Positions 1 through 9,714 are shown, numbered from the stretch's first letter. The stretch is 64,000 nucleotides of DNA from an uncultured bacterium (GCA_937949555.1 CALEDV010000017.1:1-64000), one strand, 5' to 3'. Notes: generated from the letters alone by a model not told the origin. Numbers and translations: made by a program.

Positions 1-901
1 GTATGTCGCTTACAATCACAGGCTTACCGCAGGCAGCAGCCTCAATGATGCTCACTGGCGCAGACTCATGCCGTGAGGGCAATACAAAAAGCCGTGCCCC
101 CGACAAGAGCCTGACCTTTTCATCACCACTGACAAAACCAGCATAGTGTATCCTCTGTTTGACCCCTTCAGCAAGCCCTGACAGTAACTGACCGATGGGG
201 TTAAACTCATACCCTGCAAGGATAAGCCGCAGGTCCTTGTATTCCTTATAAATGTCCTCAAAGGCCCTTATCAGTATGTCAAGCCCCTTGGTATAGATGT
301 CTATCCTGCTAAAAAAAAGTATGTAGTCCCCCTCTGAGGGCTCAATCTCTAAGAGGGCACTGTCTATACCATTAGGTATCACAGGAGAGGTCATTCCTCT
401 GCCTGAGCACCTTGAAAGCACCTTTTGCCTCGTAACCTCTGAGACAAAGATAAAATGCCTGTAGATATGTGGGTAATACCTCTCCACCAAATACATAGGT
501 ATACCATAGAGTGGATTAAACTTGCTGAGTGCATGGATAGCCATGATGCCCTGCACCTGCAGTATTACAGGCCTATCGGTCAGTAACCTTGTAAAAAAGG
601 GGGTAGCTGGCAAGAAGTTTTCTATTATTACATCGTAAGTATGGCTGTATCGCTTGACATAGTCCCAGACCTTGAGGGTATATGCCATTACACTTACAGT
701 GAGGTTATTGCTTTTTGTACCCACAAATACATGCCTGAGCCCCTCTATCTCACCGTCCCTTGCCCCTGGATAACGCATACAAAGGAGCGTGATCTCATGC
801 CTGTCCTTGAGCCTCTTGTAGATCTCATAGGCCCTCACACCCGCCCCTCCAAAACCAAAGGGGCTACCATAGCTCTCATATATAAGTTGGAGTATCTTCA
901 C
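1..901 (-). CDS. GT4-family glycosyltransferase (C-terminus beyond window edge)
   Basis: Likely transfers a sugar from an NDP-sugar during surface polysaccharide synthesis, on the cytoplasmic side. The frame starts at GTG 901 behind a weak GAGGT and runs off the left edge, giving 300 codons. It begins VKILQLIYESYG and carries the GT-B signature LPSRHESAPVSIIEAAACGK near the edge, which holds the conserved glutamates of the donor site. It is a clear paralogue of the gene at 2117-3238: both share the N-terminal pattern (GGVGVRAYEIY versus GGAGVRAYEIY), the YPGA..EIEGLRH stretch and the donor motif. It is the last gene seen of a minus-strand operon, separated from galE by a 244-base gap. Family is clear; acceptor and linkage are unknown. 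Confidence 0.85.
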   Translation of the reverse strand, partial: MKILQLIYESYGSPFGFGGAGVRAYEIYKRLKDRHEITLLCMRYPGARDGEIEGLRHVFVGTKSNNLTVSVMAYTLKVWDYVKRYSHTYDVIIENFLPATPFFTRLLTDRPVILQVQGIMAIHALSKFNPLYGIPMYLVERYYPHIYRHFIFVSEVTRQKVLSRCSGRGMTSPVIPNGIDSALLEIEPSEGDYILFFSRIDIYTKGLDILIRAFEDIYKEYKDLRLILAGYEFNPIGQLLSGLAEGVKQRIHYAGFVSGDEKVRLLSGARLFVLPSRHESAPVSIIEAAACGKPVIVSDI

Positions 902-959
902 CTAAGACCTCAGCCTTGTCTTTTCTCGCTGCCAATAATATGCCTATCCATAATGCCGA

Positions 960-1125
960 CAGAAATATGCCGAAAAGGCCTTTAATGCTAAACCCATTGT
1001 AAGACCTTTTGAGCTCTTCAAATAATTAATCCTCATGTCTTGACCCTTTGGTGACTTAAGACCTGGGGGTATTTTTGTAGCAGTATAAGGGCTCTGAGTG
1101 ATGCCCTTTTATAACAATCTTGGGG
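960..1125 (+). repeat. Dispersed intergenic repeat, copy 1
   Basis: This fills most of the gap between galE and the glycosyltransferase at 1-901. It aligns by eye with 13515-13690: the stretch around 967-1005 (ATGCCGAAAAGGC.., then GCTAAACCCATTGTAAGA) matches ATGCCGAATAGGC.., then GCGAAACCTATTTGTAAGA. A second block, TTTTTGTAGCAGTATAAGG near 1071-1090, matches TTTTGTCGCAGTATAAAGG near 13626-13643. No coding frame is evident. Copies are diverged, so this is an old element. Confidence 0.55.
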
Positions 1126-1145
1126 TGTCTAATGACCCTTGCAAG

Positions 1146-2120
1146 TTAACACCTTCTAAGTTCCCATTGCCACACCGTCTCTACAATAAGCCTAAGGTCC
1201 TTAAATTTCGGTGTCCAGTTGAGCACTGATTTAATCTTTGTATTGTCTGCAATCACTATGGGGACATCTCCTGATCTCCTGCTGGCCAACTCCACCTTGA
1301 AGTCTACACCTGTGACCTCTTTTACGATGTCTATTACCTCTTTTACTGAAAACCCTATCCCATAGCCACAATTAAAAACATCGCTCCTGCCTCCATCCTG
1401 TAGATACTCTAAGGCAAGGTAATGCGCCATAGCAATGTCATCGACATGTACAAAGTCCCTTATGCACGTGCCGTCTACTGTGGGATAATCAGTGCCAAAG
1501 ACCTGAAGCCTATCCTGTTCGCCCTTGGCTGCCTTCAGCGCCATTTTCATAAGATGAGTTGACTCATTATTGTACTGTCCTAATCTCATATCCCTACTGG
1601 CACCTGCCACATTGAAATATCTAAGAGAGACATACCTAAAGGCCGGGTCCGATGTAGCAAGCTCCCTAAGCATTATCTCCACAGTTGCCTTAGAACTCCC
1701 ATAGGGTGATAGGGGTTGCATCGGTGCATCTTCCATGATTGGGACACTTACTGGGTTTCCATACACTGCGGCAGTAGAGGAGAAGATCAGGTTTTTTACA
1801 TTATTGTCAGCCATTGCCTCAAGGAGGTTTATGGTATTGATGACATTGTTTCTATAGTATTGCAGTGGTTTTGTTAGGCTCTCATCTACCCTCACTGAGG
1901 CAGCAAGGTGCATCACTGCATCAGGCTTAAATCTATTGATTATCATGCCTATCGCATCCTTGTCAGACAAGTCAGCCACAACAAGATCGCCAAACAGCAC
2001 GGCCTCTCTGTAGCCCGTAGATAAATTATCAATGATCAATATGTTGTAGCCTGACTCACCTAAGACCTTAACCACATGGCTACCCACATAACCAGCCCCA
2101 CCTGTTATCAACACTTTCAC
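1146..2120 (-). CDS. galE: UDP-glucose 4-epimerase GalE
   Basis: Interconverts UDP-glucose and UDP-galactose in the cytoplasm and so supplies UDP-galactose for glycan assembly. The 324 residues are normal for the family. An N-terminal Rossmann motif TGGAGYVGSH (residues 6-15) binds NAD, the SDR catalytic pair lies in SPYGSSK (Y140, K144) with the serine/threonine patch SSTAAVYG before it, and the C-terminal substrate domain is complete. The start overlaps the stop of the upstream glycosyltransferase by four bases (ATGA), so the two are translationally coupled. Lying between glycosyltransferases, it probably serves exopolysaccharide or lipopolysaccharide synthesis; epimerases of related specificity such as UDP-GlcNAc 4-epimerase cannot be excluded. 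Confidence 0.93.
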   Translation of the reverse strand: MKVLITGGAGYVGSHVVKVLGESGYNILIIDNLSTGYREAVLFGDLVVADLSDKDAIGMIINRFKPDAVMHLAASVRVDESLTKPLQYYRNNVINTINLLEAMADNNVKNLIFSSTAAVYGNPVSVPIMEDAPMQPLSPYGSSKATVEIMLRELATSDPAFRYVSLRYFNVAGASRDMRLGQYNNESTHLMKMALKAAKGEQDRLQVFGTDYPTVDGTCIRDFVHVDDIAMAHYLALEYLQDGGRSDVFNCGYGIGFSVKEVIDIVKEVTGVDFKVELASRRSGDVPIVIADNTKIKSVLNWTPKFKDLRLIVETVWQWELRRC

Positions 2121-3238
2121 TGGCTACCCCTATGGCGTTTTATGACTTTCAATAGAAAGTCCTCATACTTCAGTGCAATATCTTCCCAGGCAAAGGACTT
2201 GACCCAACTCCTGCCTTTGTCTCCCATTACCTGACGATTGTTGCTTGACAACACTTGTTTCATCTTCATGAAGAGGTCCTCTGGGTCTTCAGACTCAAAA
2301 GACACCCCTGCACCAGCTTCTACTACATATTGCAGCTCAGGGATGTTGCTCACTATCAGAGGCTTGGCAGATGCCATGGCCTCAAGGGCCACAATGCCCT
2401 GGGTCTCATGCCTTGATGGGACCACTACCATCATAGCATCCCTTAAGAGCTCAACCTTTTCCTTACCGCCTACCCACCCAGTCATCTTTATGTTATTCCT
2501 CACCCCTTCTGGTAATGAATCAATAAGCCTCATAACTGGACCACTGTCCCTGAAGTCTCCAGCTATGACTAAGGGCAATCTATCAATTTCCTTGCACAGC
2601 TTGCTGTAGGCTTGAAGCAACAAGTCAATGCCCTTGTTGTATAGATCCAATCTGCCAAGATAAAGGATATAGTCACCGCTGACTATTGGTAGGGTCAACA
2701 GTTCACCAGCTATCCCATTGGGTATTACCCGAACTAAGGCACCCTTTTTAAGGCTATAGCGTTTGAGTGTTGTATCAGATACAGATATCACTGCCTTATA
2801 CATCCTTGGAAACAACCTCTCAAACCAGGCTAATACCATTGCCTTAGGGAATAGATATTTTTTAAAGTACTTGCTGCCTGTGTAGCCTTGTATTTGCAAT
2901 ACCAAGGGCCTTTTTTTATAAAAAAAGAGCAGTGTAGGGATAGCTGGAGAGAACTCTTCGACAATTATATCGTATTGCTCACCCCATCGATGGACAAAGC
3001 GTGCTGCCTCAAGGCTGTAAGATATAAGAGAACGGGTAAAACTCCTCCCCTCAGATCCCACAAAGATGTGCCTTAGTCCTTCAATCTCACTGTCCATGGC
3101 ACCTGGATATCTCTTGCACAAAAGGGTAACATCCATGCGTCCCTTTAGTCTACTGTATATCTCGTAGGCCCTCACTCCTACGCCACCTAAGCCAAAGTAA
3201 TCGCCCTTGCTTTCATACAATAGATGAAGAACCCTCAT
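2117..3238 (-). CDS. GT4-family glycosyltransferase
   Basis: Predicted retaining GT-B glycosyltransferase acting on a surface glycan. It has 373 residues from ATG 3238. A longer frame opens at 3253, but the 3238 start has AGGAAAGGG just upstream and shares a base with the stop of the preceding gene (TGATG), which decides for it. The N-domain begins [19 protein letters not shown]; the C-domain holds YILYLGRLDLYNKGIDLL and the donor motif PSRHETQGIVALEAMASAKP with the conserved glutamates. It is closely similar to the partial gene at 1-901, pointing to an in-operon duplication now separated by galE. Donor and acceptor are not readable from sequence. Confidence 0.88.
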   Translation of the reverse strand: MRVLHLLYESKGDYFGLGGVGVRAYEIYSRLKGRMDVTLLCKRYPGAMDSEIEGLRHIFVGSEGRSFTRSLISYSLEAARFVHRWGEQYDIIVEEFSPAIPTLLFFYKKRPLVLQIQGYTGSKYFKKYLFPKAMVLAWFERLFPRMYKAVISVSDTTLKRYSLKKGALVRVIPNGIAGELLTLPIVSGDYILYLGRLDLYNKGIDLLLQAYSKLCKEIDRLPLVIAGDFRDSGPVMRLIDSLPEGVRNNIKMTGWVGGKEKVELLRDAMMVVVPSRHETQGIVALEAMASAKPLIVSNIPELQYVVEAGAGVSFESEDPEDLFMKMKQVLSSNNRQVMGDKGRSWVKSFAWEDIALKYEDFLLKVIKRHRGSQ

Positions 3239-4329
3239 CACCCTTTCCTGCATGCCTCCTCACAGATCTCTTGTATCTCTGAGGCAGCCCTGTCCCAGGA
3301 AAACCTCTTTACATTCTCCAACCCCTTATCGACCATCTCACTGCGCAATGCCTTATCTGACAAGACCCTTAGGAGTATCTCCGCTAATTCGTCATCTCTA
3401 TAAGGATTAAAATAGATGGCTGCATCGCCACCCACCTCAGGAAGTGACCCTCCCCTTGAGGATATTACTGGCACTCCACAGGCCATAGCCTCAAGTAACG
3501 TGATCCCAAAGCCTTCAAAAAAAGAGGGGTGGACATACACATCAGCACAGGAGTAATAAAGGGGCAGTAAGTCGAGGTCCACATAATCAAGATATCGAAT
3601 ACGGTCATCAGTCACCAGGCCCCTTTGTGCCAATGCCTTTTTGCCTATTACAACCAGCATATGGGGGATCCTGTCCTTTATCCTCAAAAAGGCGCTCACA
3701 AGGGTCTTGACATTCTTATATTCAAACAGGCTCCCTACAAAGAGGATGTAGGGCCTGTCAATGGATAATTCGCTCTCACAAAGCCCCCTTTCGACTATCC
3801 CATAGGTATAAAGCCCTTCATTATAGCCATTGTATACCACCCTTATCTTCTTGTCATCTAAAGTACAGACCCTCAATAGTTCTCTTTTTACAAACTCTGA
3901 GGGCACTATTATCCTCTTTGACATATAGGACAATGCCTTGAGAGAACATCTAAAATACTGCGCTGATAATCCGAACTGCTCTGGAAAGTATAGGGGATGT
4001 AAGTCATGGAGGCTTACAACCAAGACTCCTGAAATCGGGACAAAGGGGAATTCTAAGATAGGACAGTACAAGACATCAATGCCCTCTCTCCTTATCAACA
4101 GAGGCAAAAGGGAGTTGATATAGAAAAAACGCCTTAGATTGTTTATAAATCGCTCAGAACCTTCCATGGACAAGGGCGTTTTTACAGTCTTACAGTTACC
4201 AACACTTTGGGAACTAAAGACCACCACATCATCACCCAAGTCACAGAGCCTCCTTGCTATATCTGTTGTGAAGTTTCCTATGCCTGTTGGCCTGCTGTTT
4301 AAGAAGGTAGCATTGATACCTATACGCAT
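3238..4329 (-). CDS. GT4-family glycosyltransferase (mannosyltransferase-like)
   Basis: First gene of the minus-strand glycan operon, 363 residues. The N-terminus [20 protein letters not shown] is typical of GT4 mannosyl- or rhamnosyl-transferases of O-antigen and exopolysaccharide clusters, with the glycine-rich TGIGNF acceptor-side loop. The C-domain has [18 protein letters not shown] and [19 protein letters not shown], the EX7E donor-binding element. There is no signal peptide or membrane helix, consistent with a peripheral cytoplasmic enzyme. It shares a base with the next gene, so expression is coupled. Its upstream neighbour is the degenerate gene at 4379-4861. Exact sugar is unknown. 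Confidence 0.88.
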   Translation of the reverse strand: MRIGINATFLNSRPTGIGNFTTDIARRLCDLGDDVVVFSSQSVGNCKTVKTPLSMEGSERFINNLRRFFYINSLLPLLIRREGIDVLYCPILEFPFVPISGVLVVSLHDLHPLYFPEQFGLSAQYFRCSLKALSYMSKRIIVPSEFVKRELLRVCTLDDKKIRVVYNGYNEGLYTYGIVERGLCESELSIDRPYILFVGSLFEYKNVKTLVSAFLRIKDRIPHMLVVIGKKALAQRGLVTDDRIRYLDYVDLDLLPLYYSCADVYVHPSFFEGFGITLLEAMACGVPVISSRGGSLPEVGGDAAIYFNPYRDDELAEILLRVLSDKALRSEMVDKGLENVKRFSWDRAASEIQEICEEACRKG

Positions 4330-4378
4330 TACAATGGTGCCTTGCTATTTAACTACCGGTGCCCTGGTGGCATTCACC

Positions 4379-4861
4379 CTATACCACCACATCCCAGCCC
4401 ACTATCTGACGCTTGACCCTCGAAAACTCTATACCTATCTGTATAACCTCAGTCTTGCTATCCCTGTATTTAGAAGCATAGCCCTTTGAGATTAGCTGCT
4501 TGATCGCCTCCCCTGTGGCCTCTTCTCCCTCAATTACCTTGAACTCAAAGAGATACACCCTATTGCCATATCTTATGGCTAAATCACATTGCCCATGACT
4601 CGTCACATCCTCTGGTGTGATGTCCAATCCCAAGGCCGCTAGAAGATAAAGCCCCTTGAAGAGTTCTCTGTTGCCAGAAAAGGCCTCTGCAAGGGTGTCT
4701 AAGAACAGGGACTTGCCAAACCTGCGGGGCCTTGAGAGGAAGTAATACTTTCCCCCTTCGGCAAGCCTCTTAATTATAGGGGTCTTTTCCACATAGTAAT
4801 AACCCCCTTGGCTTATTTCCTTGAAGGTCTGTATGCCTATGGGGAGTCTTCTACGATTCAA
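4379..4861 (-). pseudogene. Internally deleted AAA-ATPase-like / PD-(D/E)XK nuclease-like protein
   Basis: An open frame of 160 residues that joins the two ends of a family normally about 500-550 residues long (AAA-ATPase_like plus C-terminal PDDEXK_9). Residues 1-75 have the family start PIGIQTFKEISQGGYYYVEK and the Walker-A-like SRPRRFGKSLFLDTL. From about residue 92 the sequence jumps to the nuclease-like end: DLAIRYGNRVYLFEFKV, carrying D and ExK of the nuclease fold, then EVIQIGIEFS and the closing VGWDVVV. The Walker B, sensors and linker (roughly 350 residues) are missing, so ATPase function is unlikely. The frame stayed open, so a small nuclease-domain protein is possible. Family function is itself poorly defined. 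Confidence 0.75.
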
Positions 4862-5039
4862 TAGATATACCTCGTCTGGGTAGTTTTGCTTAATTATACA
4901 TTACTGTAAAAATATAAGGACAGCCCAGACAGGTCTTCTCTAAGTGAGTTCCTCAGCAACATCATTACAAATTATTTTATTAGGATTGGCACATAGTGTC
5001 TCCATTTTGATTCAATATCACAAATTAGTCTAAATATTA

Positions 5040-5257
5040 TGAGTCCCAAAATCGCCCATAGAAACCTGTAGGAGCAAGAGGGCATGCCTGAAAGCCTTTA
5101 TACTGCCACAGGGTTTATTTAAAAATAGCCATAGCTCATTCAGTCCCCAAGAGGTGATTAGTTTGGCATTGTCTGTGAAGGTCCAGAGGTCTCGTAAAAA
5201 GGTGTGGCAATAAGGCCTTTTCAGCACACTTTCTAACTCCTATCGGCAATTTAAGGT
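5040..5257 (+). repeat. Tentative diverged copy of the dispersed intergenic repeat; rest of 4862-5350 without genes
   Basis: The 737 bases between 4862 and 5598 contain no convincing gene. GAAACCTGTAGGAGCAAGAG near 5060-5080 resembles GTATTTGTAACGAGCAAGAG at 30615-30633. The tail near 5201-5252 (GGCAATAAGGCCTT .. TATCGGCAATTT) resembles the end of the copy at 13508-13695. Similarity is weak, so this is a suggestion. Confidence 0.3.
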
Positions 5258-5355
5258 AGGGTTGTTTGAGATCAAAGATATTGTCAAGCATAGAATGAAA
5301 TGGAGCCCTTTGTACATCTATTGAATTTTTTCAAAACCTGACACAGTTTAATCTG

Positions 5356-5408
5356 TTCTTAATCATTTCTTAATAATTCTGTAACAAACAGTCTGTTATT
5401 CTTACTAT
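5356..5408 (+). promoter_or_regulatory. Candidate Pho box and promoter of pstS
   Basis: Two identical TTCTTAAT octamers at 5356-5363 and 5367-5374 are spaced exactly 11 bases, one helical turn, as in the direct repeats bound by PhoB/PhoP-type regulators. Further CTGT-containing half-sites follow at 5379 and 5393, and a TACTAT -10-like hexamer lies at 5403-5408. The position, about 190 bases before pstS, fits phosphate-starvation control. The regulator itself is not identified in the window. Confidence 0.55.
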
Positions 5409-5598
5409 CTGTGTAGGAAAAAGATAAACAAATAATATTTTATATACCTTGCTTAACCAGCCATATACTCAATTCAATTCTATGGTAGTAGTGAAACATG
5501 CAAAGGCAACAAGGAGGTGAGAGACAAAGAGACATTGTAATTAGTGAGTATGTAATGGATCTTGTAAAAATCTAAAAATCAAAATTAAGGAGGAAGGG

Positions 5599-6594
5599 AT
5601 GTTGAAAAGATTACTATCAGTAGTTTTAGTAATTGTGGTGGCAATGACTTTTGCAAAGGCAGTTTCAGCAGCAGAAAAGATCGTAAAGATCGACGGTTCA
5701 AGCACCGTTTATCCAGTTACTGAGGCAGTGGCTGAGGAGTTTCAAAAGGCCAAAAAGGGCGCTATTAAGGTTACTGTGGGTATCTCAGGTACAGGCGGGG
5801 GTTTTAAAAAGTTCTGCCGTGGTGAGACTGACATCTCCGATGCATCAAGGCCTATTTTAGAGAAAGAGATGCAGCTTTGCAAGGAAAATGGTATTCAGTA
5901 CATTGAATTACCAGTGGCTTATGACGGCCTTGCCGTAATGGTCAACCCAAAGAACAACTGGGTTACCTCAATGACGGTTGCTGAGCTTAAGATGCTGTGG
6001 GAGCCTGCTGCCCAGGGCAAAATCACAAAGTGGAACCAGATAAGAAAAGAATGGCCTGATAAAAAGATAAACCTCTATGGAGCAGGCGCTGACTCAGGGA
6101 CCTTTGATTACTTCACTGAGGCCATTACTGGCAAGTCAAAGTCAAGCCGCGGTGATTTTACTGCAAGTGAAGATGACAATGTATTGGTTCAGGGTATTGC
6201 TGGTGACTTATATAGCCTCGGGTTCTTTGGTCTTGCCTATTACGAAGAAAATCATGACAAGCTAAAACTCGTAGCCATTGACAATGGTAAGGGCCCTGTC
6301 ATTCCCTCTGAAAAGACCGTTAAAGACGGCACTTATCAGCCGCTTTCAAGGCCTATCTTTATTTATGTAAACGCAAAGTCGGCAGAAAAGCCAGAGGTCA
6401 AGGAGTTTGTAGAATTTTACATGAAAAACGCTGCTAAGCTTGTAAGGCAGGTAAAGTACATAGCCCTACCAGATGCCATCTACAAAAAGGGTCTTGATAG
6501 GTTCCAAAAGAAAGAAATAGGCACTGTATTTGGTGGAGATGCCAAGATCGGTGCTACTATAGACGACCTCTTTAAGACAAAACCAAAGATATAG
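5599..6594 (+). CDS. pstS: Phosphate ABC transporter, periplasmic phosphate-binding protein PstS
   Basis: Binds inorganic phosphate in the periplasm and hands it to the PstCA permease. Of 331 residues, the first 24 or so form a Sec signal peptide (two positive residues, a hydrophobic run, then AVSAAEK). The mature protein opens with the phosphate-loop signature [15 protein letters not shown], followed by [18 protein letters not shown] and [14 protein letters not shown], the other ligand loops of the PstS family. Start ATG 5599 follows AAGGAGGAAGGG. It is separated from pstC by 500 bases that include a perfect 14-bp hairpin, which would give more binding protein than permease. A Pho-box-like repeat lies upstream. 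Confidence 0.95.
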   Translation: MLKRLLSVVLVIVVAMTFAKAVSAAEKIVKIDGSSTVYPVTEAVAEEFQKAKKGAIKVTVGISGTGGGFKKFCRGETDISDASRPILEKEMQLCKENGIQYIELPVAYDGLAVMVNPKNNWVTSMTVAELKMLWEPAAQGKITKWNQIRKEWPDKKINLYGAGADSGTFDYFTEAITGKSKSSRGDFTASEDDNVLVQGIAGDLYSLGFFGLAYYEENHDKLKLVAIDNGKGPVIPSEKTVKDGTYQPLSRPIFIYVNAKSAEKPEVKEFVEFYMKNAAKLVRQVKYIALPDAIYKKGLDRFQKKEIGTVFGGDAKIGATIDDLFKTKPKI

Positions 6595-6604
6595 CAATAA
6601 AAAC

Positions 6605-6641
6605 CCACATGCGTTGTGTATCTACAGCACAACGCATGTGG
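6605..6641 (+). terminator. Perfect 14-bp hairpin after pstS
   Basis: CCACATGCGTTGTG (6605-6618) and CACAACGCATGTGG (6628-6641) form a perfect stem with a 9-base loop, 10 bases after the pstS stop. No long T-run follows, so it may act as an mRNA-stabilising or partially terminating structure rather than a strong intrinsic terminator. Confidence 0.7.
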
Positions 6642-7094
6642 TAACGGTTTTGTAACTGTATTGCAATATTAATTTAACAATCCATGTTTATTATAACTGT
6701 CTAAAAAACAATAAGGGTTATGGTTATAACAGCCTTTGCCTTAAAAAATCTAAAAAGGTATATACGCCCTATAAATGGACGAACTAATACAAGAGGAAGC
6801 CGTAAGGGACATCCTTTGTTCTTTGGGTTGGGGTATAAAGGACAAGAGGCCCTCAATACCTCAGTATTACCAGAGAGACAGGATGTGAAGGTAACAAACA
6901 TAGCATTACTTAAAGGGAAACCAATTTAATTTTTGTAAAAAATCTGCTCCACTGCTCGTATTAAGGTTTTGCTATGAGGCCTTTTTTCAGCAATGCCTCA
7001 CTGTCCCTTTAGGCAATTTTGGCAATTCAGGATATCGTAGATATGTATTTTTTTTGATTAGCAAACAACTTTTTAAAATATAGAGGTATCTTAG
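6642..7094 (+). other. pstS-pstC intergenic region with a possible repeat remnant
   Basis: No gene is supported in these 453 bases. A possible remnant of the dispersed repeat lies at about 6958-7035: AAGGTTTTGCTATGAGGCCTTTTTTCAGCA resembles the segment at 5200-5230, and TTAGGCAATTTTGG resembles the end of the 13.5-kb copy. Within it TGAGGC and GCCTCA form a short palindrome. Open frames here (for example 6775-6888) have no ribosome binding site or recognisable similarity. Confidence 0.35.
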
Positions 7095-7991
7095 GTGAAA
7101 AAGAAGATATTTAGTAAAAGGTACATTATCGAGACTATGATTGAAGGCAGCCTGATGTTGTCGGCTGTATTTTCCATTTTTATTACCCTAGGGATTATCT
7201 TCGTTTTGTGTTATGAATCCCTTGAATTCTTTAAAGAGATCCCAATAAAGGACTTTTTAACGGGCACAGTATGGACGCCCTTATTTGCAAATCCACAGTT
7301 TGGCATACTGCCTCTTGTGGCTGGCACCCTACTTACTACGGCTGTTGCCGTTAGTGTAGCCTTGCCGATTGGATTAATAACAGCTATATATCTTAGTGAG
7401 TATGCCCCTCATAAGTTCCGAGAGACCGTAAAACCTATATTAGAACTCCTTGAGGCAGTTCCTACGGTTGTTTATGGGTATTTTGCCCTATTATTCTTGA
7501 CGCCCCTACTTCAAAAGGTCTTTGAAAATCTCTCAGGATTTAATGCCTTAAGCCCAGGTCTGATAATGGGTATAATGATAGTACCCTATGTAGGCTCGGT
7601 AAGTGAAGACGCCTTAAAGGCTGTTCCAATGCATATACGAGAGGGTTCATACGCCATGGGTGCCACAAAGCTGCAAACAGCCTTTAAGGTATTGATACCC
7701 TCAGCCTTTTCAGGTATAGCAGCAGCATTCATTATGGGTATCTCAAGGGCCATAGGTGAGACCATGATCGTAGCAATAGCCGCCGGCATGATGCCTAATT
7801 TTACTGCCAATCCTATGGAACCCATTCAGACATTGACCTCATATATTGTACAAGTAAGCCTTGGAGACCTACCACACGGAACTATTGAGTACAAGACCAT
7901 ATTTGCCGCTGGTATAGTGCTTTTTATAATGACCCTTTCTTTTAATATCATAGGGTTTTGGCTCAAAAAAAGGATTAGGGAGGCATATTAA
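7095..7991 (+). CDS. pstC: Phosphate ABC transporter permease PstC
   Basis: Inner-membrane half of the high-affinity phosphate channel; it pairs with PstA. 298 residues from a GTG start. About six hydrophobic helices are visible, the first at residues 16-40. The permease coupling (EAA) loop reads EGSYAMGATKLQTAFKVLIPSAFSGIAAA, and ISRAIGETMIVAIAAG is the typical PstC helix that follows. The gene begins pstC-pstA-pstB with very short gaps, so the three are co-transcribed. No phoU follows pstB. Confidence 0.95.
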   Translation: MKKKIFSKRYIIETMIEGSLMLSAVFSIFITLGIIFVLCYESLEFFKEIPIKDFLTGTVWTPLFANPQFGILPLVAGTLLTTAVAVSVALPIGLITAIYLSEYAPHKFRETVKPILELLEAVPTVVYGYFALLFLTPLLQKVFENLSGFNALSPGLIMGIMIVPYVGSVSEDALKAVPMHIREGSYAMGATKLQTAFKVLIPSAFSGIAAAFIMGISRAIGETMIVAIAAGMMPNFTANPMEPIQTLTSYIVQVSLGDLPHGTIEYKTIFAAGIVLFIMTLSFNIIGFWLKKRIREAY

Positions 7992-7996
7992 AATCA

Positions 7997-8917
7997 ATGA
8001 AAGAAACCCTTCAGGAACTCAAAAAAAAGATAGCAAAACGCAAGTTTTATAACAAGATTTTTGCCTTTATCGGTTTTATATCTACAACAGTTGGCATAAT
8101 TTTACTTGCCGTATTATTCATTGATCTTGCCATTGATGGTGCACAAAGGATCAGTTATAAATTCTTTACCTCCTTTCCTTCCCGTTTCCCAGAAGAGGCA
8201 GGGATACTATCTGCATGGGTAGGCACATGTCTTGTGATGATTGTAACTGCTGCTGCTGCTGTACCCCTCGGTGTGGGGGCAGGGATATACCTTGAGGAAT
8301 ACGCTAAAAAGAACTGGTTTACAAACCTCATAGAGATAAACATAAACAACCTTGCAGGGGTGCCTTCAATAATCTATGGACTCTTGGCCCTCGGGCTCTT
8401 TGTGTATTTCTTTAATTTTGGCGAGAGCGTGCTAACAGGAGGTCTTGCACTGGCGCTTTTGATCCTGCCCATCGTCATTATGGCAACAAGGGAGGCCATC
8501 AGGGCAATCCCTAATTCCATGCGGGAGGCTGCATATGCCTTAGGGGCTACAAAATGGCAGACTGTTAAAGACCACATTATACCTTATTCAATAGGCGGTA
8601 TACTTACTGGGATAATTATAGGCATGTCAAGGGCTATTGGCGAGACCGCACCTATCATTACAGTAGGCGCCCTCACATTTATCGCATTCTTGCCACCCTC
8701 TCCCATTGAACCAGAGTTTCCATTTTTAAATTTTAAATGGCTTATGGCGCCCTTTACAGTGATGCCTATACAAATGTTTAACTGGGTATCAAGACCCCAG
8801 CAGGCCTTTCATCTAAATGCCGCTGCAGCAGGCATAGTGCTTCTGGTTATGACCCTTTTAATGAATGCATTAGCAATATACATAAGATATAAATTTAGAA
8901 AAAAAATAAAGTGGTAG
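7997..8917 (+). CDS. pstA: Phosphate ABC transporter permease PstA
   Basis: Second membrane subunit of the phosphate importer, 306 residues with six predicted helices. The coupling loop [30 protein letters not shown] and the helix [16 protein letters not shown] are diagnostic for PstA and mirror the PstC motifs. It starts five bases after the pstC stop; its end overlaps the longer possible pstB frame but not the preferred pstB start. The N-terminus is cytoplasmic and strongly basic ([13 protein letters not shown]). Confidence 0.95.
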   Translation: MKETLQELKKKIAKRKFYNKIFAFIGFISTTVGIILLAVLFIDLAIDGAQRISYKFFTSFPSRFPEEAGILSAWVGTCLVMIVTAAAAVPLGVGAGIYLEEYAKKNWFTNLIEININNLAGVPSIIYGLLALGLFVYFFNFGESVLTGGLALALLILPIVIMATREAIRAIPNSMREAAYALGATKWQTVKDHIIPYSIGGILTGIIIGMSRAIGETAPIITVGALTFIAFLPPSPIEPEFPFLNFKWLMAPFTVMPIQMFNWVSRPQQAFHLNAAAAGIVLLVMTLLMNALAIYIRYKFRKKIKW

Positions 8918-8925
8918 AGGTAAAA

Positions 8926-9714
8926 ATGTCAACAAAGACAAAACAATTCAATGAGATTATCAAGGCAGAGGCTAAAAATCTAAACTTTTATTACGGTGAC
9001 TTTCATGCCCTAAAGGGTTTAGACTTCAAAGTATCAGAAAAAAAAGTGACTGCCCTTATAGGGCCCTCTGGATGTGGTAAGACCACCTTTCTGAGGTGTT
9101 TTAATCGTATGCATGACCTTTATCCGAACAACAGATATGAGGGCGAGATACTGATGTATCCTGATGAGATAAACATAGTCGGTGATAACATAGACCCTAT
9201 AGAGGTTAGGATGCGTATCAGTATGGTCTTTCAAAAACCAAACCCCTTTCCAAAGACTATTTATGAAAATGTGGCTTATGGTCTTCGTGTAAGGGGCATA
9301 CGGGGAAAAGACATTATTGATGAAAGGGTTGAGAAATCCCTGCGGGGTGCTGCGTTATGGGATGAGGTAAAAGACAGACTACACGAACACGCCTTTAATA
9401 TGTCTGGTGGTCAGCAACAGAGGTTATGTATAGCAAGGGCACTGGCAACAGACCCAGAGATTCTCCTTTTTGACGAGCCTACCTCTGCCCTTGACCCAAT
9501 TGCAACCTCAAAGGTAGAAGAACTGATAGTGGAACTCAAAAAAGTCCTCACCATACTTATTGTGACCCACAATATGCAACAGGCAGCGAGGATCTCTGAT
9601 TATACCGCCTTTATGTATGTGGGAGAGTTGGTCGAATTTGGTGATACTGACACAATATTTACAGCCCCTACCCAAAAACTCACAGAAGAATACATAACCG
9701 GCAGATTTGGGTAA
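8926..9714 (+). CDS. pstB: Phosphate ABC transporter ATP-binding protein PstB
   Basis: Cytoplasmic ATPase that drives phosphate import through PstCA. It has Walker [10 protein letters not shown], the Q-loop [17 protein letters not shown], the ABC signature [15 protein letters not shown], Walker [14 protein letters not shown] and the H-loop [10 protein letters not shown]. The C-terminal ITGRFG is the usual PstB ending. A GTG frame opens at 8911, inside pstA, but ATG 8926 has GTAGAGG at good spacing and gives the usual 262 residues, so I chose it. The REP-type transposase follows almost immediately, 14 bases past a duplicated GGGTAAAATA that overlaps the stop, and may have displaced phoU or other downstream pho genes. 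Confidence 0.95.
   Translation: MSTKTKQFNEIIKAEAKNLNFYYGDFHALKGLDFKVSEKKVTALIGPSGCGKTTFLRCFNRMHDLYPNNRYEGEILMYPDEINIVGDNIDPIEVRMRISMVFQKPNPFPKTIYENVAYGLRVRGIRGKDIIDERVEKSLRGAALWDEVKDRLHEHAFNMSGGQQQRLCIARALATDPEILLFDEPTSALDPIATSKVEELIVELKKVLTILIVTHNMQQAARISDYTAFMYVGELVEFGDTDTIFTAPTQKLTEEYITGRFG

Noticed and set aside
641-985. Plus-strand frame of 114 codons
   Set aside because: It is the antisense shadow of the glycosyltransferase at 1-901, whose family motifs are clear on the other strand.
4988-5004. Sigma-54 promoter starting TGGCAC
   Set aside because: The required GC element (TTGC at the right spacing) is missing.
5030-5227. Minus-strand open frame of 65 codons in the gap before pstS
   Set aside because: No ribosome binding site, no recognisable motif, and it lies over the tentative repeat copy.
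6775-6888. Possible 37-residue peptide between pstS and pstC
   Set aside because: No Shine-Dalgarno sequence, no similarity I can name, and it overlaps another random frame.
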